64,000 nt of DNA from an uncultured Lachnospiraceae bacterium (GTDB lineage Bacteria; Bacillota; Clostridia; Lachnospirales; Lachnospiraceae): contig CACYKH010000008.1 in NCBI GenBank assembly GCA_902774915.1, forward strand, positions 1 to 64,000. Direction: 5' to 3'. The notes below the pieces were generated by a model. That model saw only the letters and a list, made by a program, of their open reading frames with translations, was not told the DNA's origin and did not search any database. A program made the translations under genes and the position numbers. Each line of letters begins with the position of its first letter. The stretch's first letter is position 1. Shown here one piece after another: positions 60,185 through 64,000 of this stretch.

Positions 60185-61465
60185 ATGAGTAATTACAAAT
60201 TCGAAACACTTCAGTTACACGTTGGACAGGAGAAGTCAGATCCTACTACAGATTCAAGAGCAGTACCTATTTATCAGACTGTTGCCTATACATTCCATAA
60301 TGCTCAGCACGCAGCTGACAGATTTGGACTTGCTGATCCAGGAAATATTTATGGAAGACTTACAAACTCTACACAGGGAGTTCTTGAAGAAAGAATAGCT
60401 GCTCTCGAGGGTGGTTCAGCAGCCCTTGCAGTTGCATCAGGAGCAGCAGCAATTGCTTATACTATTCAGGCACTTGCAGCTAACGGTGGTCACATCGTTG
60501 CACAGAAAACTATCTACGGAGGAACTTATAATCTTCTGGAGCATACATTTACACAGTATGGAATTAATTCAACATTTGTTGATACAAATAATCTTGATGA
60601 GGTTAAGGGTGCTATAAAGGAAGATACAAGAGCAATCTTCATTGAGACTCTTGGAAATCCTAACAGTGATATTCCTGATATTGAAGAGATTGCTAAGATT
60701 GCACATGGTGCTGGAATTCCACTTGTAATAGATAATACATTTGGTACACCTTATCTTATCAGACCTATTGAGTACGGTGCAGACATCGTTATTCATTCCG
60801 CAACTAAGTTTATCGGCGGCCATGGAACAACACTTGGCGGAGTTATAGTTGAGTCAGGTAAGTTCGATTGGTCTGCTTCTGGTAAATACCCTAACATTGC
60901 AGCGCCAAACCCAAGCTATCATGGAATTTCATTCTATGAGGCTGTTGGCCCTGCAGCATTTGTAACATACATTAGAGCAATTCTTCTTCGTGATACAGGT
61001 GCAACACTTTCACCATTCAATGCATTCCTTCTTCTTCAGGGAGTTGAAACACTTTCACTCAGACTTGAGAGACATGCTGAGAATGCAAAGAAGGTTGTTG
61101 ATTTCTTAGCAAATCATCCAAAGGTTGCAAAGGTTAATCATCCATCACTTCCAGATCATCCAAATTATGATCTTTATAAGAAGTACTTCCCTAATGGAGG
61201 TGGATCAATCTTCACATTCGAGATCAAGGGTGGAAAGGAAGAAGCTTGGAAGTTTATTGATAGCCTGAAGATATTCTCTATTCTGGCAAATGTTGCTGAT
61301 GTTAAGAGTCTCGTTATACATCCAGCTTCAACAACACATTCACAGCTTACAGAGGAAGAACTTCTGGCTAATGACATTAAGCAGAGTACTATCAGACTTT
61401 CTATTGGTACAGAGCATGTTGATGATATAATCGCAGACCTGGATAATGCACTCGCATCAATTTAA
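60185..61465 (+). CDS. O-acetylhomoserine (thiol)-lyase / sulfhydrylase
   Basis: 426 residues, PLP-dependent Cys/Met metabolism family. Incorporates sulfide into O-acetylhomoserine to form homocysteine (or into O-acetylserine for cysteine). Visible: TDSRAVPIYQTVAYTF, the PLP phosphate loop, AVASGAAAIAYTIQAL, IDNTFGTPYLIRPIEYGAD and the Schiff-base Lys in SATKFIGGHGTTLGG, with C-terminal KSLVIHPASTTHSQLTEEEL. The length and EALERHAENA-type C-terminal domain place it with MetY/OAH sulfhydrylases (426 residues versus about 430). The start follows AAAGGAG. Read from the cysteine-attenuator leader. cysK lies 77 bases downstream with its own promoter. Confidence 0.93.
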   Translation: MSNYKFETLQLHVGQEKSDPTTDSRAVPIYQTVAYTFHNAQHAADRFGLADPGNIYGRLTNSTQGVLEERIAALEGGSAALAVASGAAAIAYTIQALAANGGHIVAQKTIYGGTYNLLEHTFTQYGINSTFVDTNNLDEVKGAIKEDTRAIFIETLGNPNSDIPDIEEIAKIAHGAGIPLVIDNTFGTPYLIRPIEYGADIVIHSATKFIGGHGTTLGGVIVESGKFDWSASGKYPNIAAPNPSYHGISFYEAVGPAAFVTYIRAILLRDTGATLSPFNAFLLLQGVETLSLRLERHAENAKKVVDFLANHPKVAKVNHPSLPDHPNYDLYKKYFPNGGGSIFTFEIKGGKEEAWKFIDSLKIFSILANVADVKSLVIHPASTTHSQLTEEELLANDIKQSTIRLSIGTEHVDDIIADLDNALASI

Positions 61466-61480
61466 TACTTCGCATTTGAT

Positions 61481-61509
61481 TTGCAGCCCTCCTGGAAAAA
61501 GAGTAAAAT
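61481..61509 (+). promoter_or_regulatory. Probable promoter of cysK
   Basis: TTGCAG (61481-61486), 17-base spacer, TAAAAT (61504-61509), about 33 bases before the start codon. Confidence 0.58.
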
Positions 61510-61542
61510 AATTATTGCAAATTCAAATAAAAGGAGATCATT

Positions 61543-62472
61543 ATGAGTAAGATATACAAGGGTACTACTGATTTAATTGGAAACACACCTCTCGTTGAGG
61601 TAGTAAATATAGAGAAGGAACTTGGGCTTGAGGCAACAATCCTCGTAAAGCTTGAGTATCTTAATCCTGCAGGAAGTGTAAAAGATCGTATTGCAAAAGC
61701 TATGATCGAGGATGCAGAGGAAAAGGGTCTTCTGAAGGAAGGTTCAGTCATTATTGAACCTACTAGCGGAAACACAGGAATTGGTCTTGCATCTTTAGCT
61801 GCCTCAAAGGGTTATAGAATAATTCTTACAATGCCTGAGACAATGAGTGTCGAGAGAAGAAATATCCTCAAGGCTTATGGTGCAGAGATTGTTCTTACTG
61901 AAGGCGCAAAGGGTATGAAGGGTGCCATTGAAAAGGCTAATGAACTTGCTGAAGAGATTGAAGGAAGCTTTATTCCTGGTCAGTTTGTTAACCCAGCTAA
62001 CCCTGCTATTCATAAAGCAACAACAGGTCCTGAGATCTGGAATGATACAGATGGAAATGTAGATATATTCATCGCCGGTGTTGGTACTGGTGGAACAGTA
62101 ACAGGTGTGGGAGAGTACCTCAAAGAGCAGAAGGCTGATATAAAGGTTGTAGCTCTTGAGCCAGAGGATTCACCGGTTCTTTCAGAAGGTAAGGCTGGAG
62201 CTCATAAGATTCAGGGAATCGGAGCTGGTTTTGTTCCTGATGTACTTAATACAGATGTATTCGACGAAGTATTTAAAGCACCAAATGAGGCTGCATTTGA
62301 AACTGCTAAGCTTCTCGCCAAGAAGGAAGGAATTTCAGTTGGCATTTCTTCAGGCGCCGCTCTTTATGGAGCTATTCAGCTTGCTAGGAAACCTGAGAAC
62401 AAGGGTAAGGTAATCGTTGCCCTGCTTCCAGATAGTGGCGACAGATACTATTCAACTGCATTATTTAATTAA
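61543..62472 (+). CDS. cysK: Cysteine synthase A (O-acetylserine sulfhydrylase)
   Basis: 309 residues. Makes cysteine from O-acetylserine and sulfide. LIGNTPLVEVVN, the PLP lysine in NPAGSVKDRIAKAM, the substrate loop IIEPTSGNTGIGLASLAA, the phosphate loop AGVGTGGTVTGVGEYL and IQGIGAGFVPDVLN are all present, with SSGAALYGAIQLA near the C-terminus. AAAGGAG at 61531-61537. It sits between the sulfhydrylase gene and a Trp T-box. Confidence 0.97.
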   Translation: MSKIYKGTTDLIGNTPLVEVVNIEKELGLEATILVKLEYLNPAGSVKDRIAKAMIEDAEEKGLLKEGSVIIEPTSGNTGIGLASLAASKGYRIILTMPETMSVERRNILKAYGAEIVLTEGAKGMKGAIEKANELAEEIEGSFIPGQFVNPANPAIHKATTGPEIWNDTDGNVDIFIAGVGTGGTVTGVGEYLKEQKADIKVVALEPEDSPVLSEGKAGAHKIQGIGAGFVPDVLNTDVFDEVFKAPNEAAFETAKLLAKKEGISVGISSGAALYGAIQLARKPENKGKVIVALLPDSGDRYYSTALFN

Positions 62473-62526
62473 TCTACGTATAATTTTGCTTTTTAGCACA
62501 CTTTACTTAGATAAAGCAAAAAACTC

Positions 62527-62556
62527 TTGACAAGAGTAACACTGTGGTGGTACTAT
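62527..62556 (+). promoter_or_regulatory. Promoter ahead of the T-box leader
   Basis: TTGACA (62527-62532), 18-base spacer, TACTAT (62551-62556), about 12 bases before the leader stem I. Confidence 0.62.
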
Positions 62557-62567
62557 CCACACATAAA

Positions 62568-62860
62568 CCGAAGATGAAGAGTAAGTAGGCGAGACCTCCT
62601 TATCTACAGAGAACCGCTTGGTGGTGAGAAAGCGGATGTTAAGTGTTTTGTTGAATGGACTTCAGAGGGCGACCTGAACTGATTACACATAGTATGGGAG
62701 CCGGAGTAAGAACCTCCGTTAACAAAGTTCGGCATATAAAAGTATGATGGATATCATATGGAGTATGTACTGAGTGGGTGTAAGTATACACCAAGCCGGG
62801 TGGCACCGCAGGAAAAAGATTAACCTGTCCCAGCAATCGAATTAGATTGCTGGGACTTTT
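62568..62860 (+). ncRNA. T-box leader, specifier TGG (tryptophan)
   Basis: The conserved 14-nt T-box core is seen as GGGTGGCACCGC (62798-62809), the antiterminator bulge that pairs with the uncharged tRNA end. Stem I starts near GAAGATGAAGAG, with the AG-bulge region and CGCTTGGTGG (62614-62623), and closes with GTTGAATGGACTTC, where the specifier TGG is at 62656-62658. The intrinsic terminator is GTCCCAGCAATC (62827-62838) / GATTGCTGGGAC (62845-62856) plus TTTT. Trp fits the trpE gene two genes downstream; uncharged tRNA-Trp would allow read-through. Confidence 0.93.
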
Positions 62861-62878
62861 GTATTTCAGGAGGTTTTT

Positions 62879-63283
62879 ATGATAACTCAATTATCAGTAT
62901 TCACAGAGAATAGCAAAGGAGCAATGCTTAAGGTATCAAGGCTGATATCTGATGCAGGAATAGACATCTACAATGTTGTAACAAACGACAGTGCAGAATT
63001 CGGAATTGTAAGAATGCTGGTCACTGAACCAGAGAAGGGGTTCGAGGTTCTTAAGTCTGAGGGCTATATGTGCAAGCTTGATAAAGTTATGGGAGTCGAG
63101 ATACCTGATGAGGTTGGCAGTCTCACAAAGCTTCTTGATACTTTAGATAAAAGCTACATCAATATAGATTACATTTACGTTTCATACAGCAGGGATTCAA
63201 AAACTCCACTTGCTGTTATGAAGGTTGGAGGTTATGACGAAGTAGAGTCGAGCCTCAGAAGCAGAGGTTACACAACGGTTTAG
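62879..63283 (+). CDS. Double-ACT-domain protein under Trp T-box control
   Basis: 134 residues made of two ACT folds. First ACT: MITQLSVFTENSKGAMLKVS, SDAGIDIYNVVTNDSAEFGI. Second ACT: VMGVEIPDEVGSLTKLLDTL, YINIDYIYVSYSRDSKTPLA. ACT domains usually bind amino acids and regulate a partner enzyme. No enzyme is attached, so it is probably a free-standing regulator or sensor, and its place under the Trp T-box and before trpE suggests tryptophan or an aromatic precursor as ligand (inference). AGGAGG lies 8 bases before ATG. Confidence 0.85.
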   Translation: MITQLSVFTENSKGAMLKVSRLISDAGIDIYNVVTNDSAEFGIVRMLVTEPEKGFEVLKSEGYMCKLDKVMGVEIPDEVGSLTKLLDTLDKSYINIDYIYVSYSRDSKTPLAVMKVGGYDEVESSLRSRGYTTV

Positions 63284-63319
63284 TTTCACATCCTGAAAAG
63301 GAACTATGGAGAAGTAAAA

Positions 63320-64000
63320 ATGGAAGTAAGACCAACACTTGAGGAATTAAAAAAAGTTGATACCAGTAAATATTCAGTGGCTCCTGTGAGTTACGAAATT
63401 CTGTCAGATTTTATAACTCCTATCGAAGCACTGAGGATACTAAAGAATGTTTCAACTCACACTTACATGCTTGAATCTGCCCAGGCAGATGAGACCTGGG
63501 GAAGGTACACATTCCTTGGTTTCGAACCAAAGATGGAGATCACATGTATGAATGGTGAGATGAAAGCGGGGGACCTGAGTTTTAAGACTGAGAATCCTAC
63601 GGATTATCTGAGACAGATTCTTTCAGAGTATAGAAGTCCTAAGTTCGATTATCTCCCTCCTTTCACTGGTGGACTGGTTGGATACTTCTCGTTTGATTAT
63701 CTGAAGTATAGTGAGCCAATCCTTAGAACAGAGGTTAAGGATGAAGAGGAATTCAGAGACGTGGACCTGATGCTCTTTGATAAGGTGATTGCATTTGACA
63801 ATGTGAAACAGAAAATTGTTCTTATTGCAAATGTAAAACTTGCGGAGCTGGATACAGAGTATAACAGAGCTATCAATGATCTGAAGCAAATGGCTGACCT
63901 TCTTGAGAATGGAGAAAAGTTTAAGGATTCAAAGGGAAAGGTTACCGGAGAATTCAAACCACTTTTTAACGAGGAAGAATATTCCGAGATGGTTGAGAAG
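63320..64000 (+). CDS. trpE: Anthranilate synthase component I, N-terminal part (runs off the window)
   Basis: From ATG 63320 the frame stays open for 227 codons to the window end. Start EVRPTLEELKKVDTSKYSVA, the tryptophan-binding LLES-like motif YMLESAQADETWGRYTFLGF (about residues 50-70), FTGGLVGYFSFDYLKYSEP and FRDVDLMLFDKVIAFDN are diagnostic of TrpE. Converts chorismate and glutamine-derived ammonia to anthranilate, feedback-inhibited by Trp. The chorismate-binding core lies beyond the window. The leader T-box and the double-ACT gene precede it in one transcript. Confidence 0.95.
   Translation, partial: MEVRPTLEELKKVDTSKYSVAPVSYEILSDFITPIEALRILKNVSTHTYMLESAQADETWGRYTFLGFEPKMEITCMNGEMKAGDLSFKTENPTDYLRQILSEYRSPKFDYLPPFTGGLVGYFSFDYLKYSEPILRTEVKDEEEFRDVDLMLFDKVIAFDNVKQKIVLIANVKLAELDTEYNRAINDLKQMADLLENGEKFKDSKGKVTGEFKPLFNEEEYSEMVEK

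Overview
The window reads as a chromosomal segment of a low-to-moderate GC Gram-positive anaerobe, most likely a Lachnospiraceae relative (Butyrivibrio / Pseudobutyrivibrio / Roseburia-like; inference). Grounds: SpoVG, glgC/glgD pairs, a Trp T-box, strong AGGAGG ribosome sites with frequent TTG starts, U-tract hairpin terminators, PrsA-like and trigger-factor-like lipoproteins, and oxygen-sensitive Fe-S enzymes. Most of it is housekeeping DNA, with one clear accessory island at about 18.9-32.7 kb.

Layout. 0-5.4 kb: tail of a GGDEF protein, an OFA-type MFS transporter, an aconitase-family hydratase gene broken by a frameshift, and an NfeD/SPFH membrane pair. 5.4-18.9 kb: glycogen synthesis (glgC, glgD), spoVG, a GlmU-type uridylyltransferase lacking its acetyltransferase half, pth, mfd, a rotamase-like lipoprotein, dut, a trigger-factor-like lipoprotein, tRNA-Leu(CAG), a 187-nt multi-branched structured element, greA, and lysS carrying a 36-bp in-frame tandem duplication. 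18.9-32.7 kb: a defence island inserted just after lysS, with relics of a mobile element at both edges (a truncated RepA-type initiator on the left; DUF6462, a ribbon-helix-helix-like gene and an lysS-tail-like sequence on the right). Its cargo is type I restriction-modification (hsdM, hsdS, hsdR), a 1066-aa AlbA_2/Schlafen-like protein, a DUF262-DUF1524 (GmrSD-like) nuclease and a DUF1016 PD-(D/E)XK nuclease.

32.7-46.9 kb: HAD phosphatase; a two-component system with an MacB/Bce-like ABC exporter; a formate dehydrogenase cluster (NuoF/GltD-like flavoprotein, Cys-type FdhA with NuoG-like N-terminus, ECF-S-like membrane protein, a membrane-anchored molybdoenzyme-like domain, MobA), then a flavodoxin and a ferredoxin-type aldo/keto reductase. 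46.9-51.8 kb: a DUF975-CmpB membrane protein, a 2-hydroxyacid dehydrogenase, a Q-rich membrane protein, an Lgt-like protein and a class II Fic protein. 51.8-64 kb: nitrogen and sulfur assimilation (purF, gltB, gltD, O-acetylhomoserine sulfhydrylase, cysK), then a Trp T-box in front of a double-ACT gene and trpE, which runs off the window.

The most interesting signals are regulatory. Upstream of the sulfhydrylase lies a 41-codon reading frame with a Cys-Cys-Cys run. Its following codons form one arm of a perfect 10-bp helix that competes with an intrinsic terminator, which is the layout of a cysteine-responsive ribosome-mediated attenuator. Upstream of both purF and gltB lies the same small hairpin (GAAGC, a six-base loop AA(A/T)GGC, GCTTC), whose 3' half is also the 5' half of a terminator, as in ANTAR-type antitermination. 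The 187-nt element after tRNA-Leu and the Schlafen-like gene in the defence island are the other main candidates for something undescribed. No CRISPR array, rRNA or intact transposase was seen.
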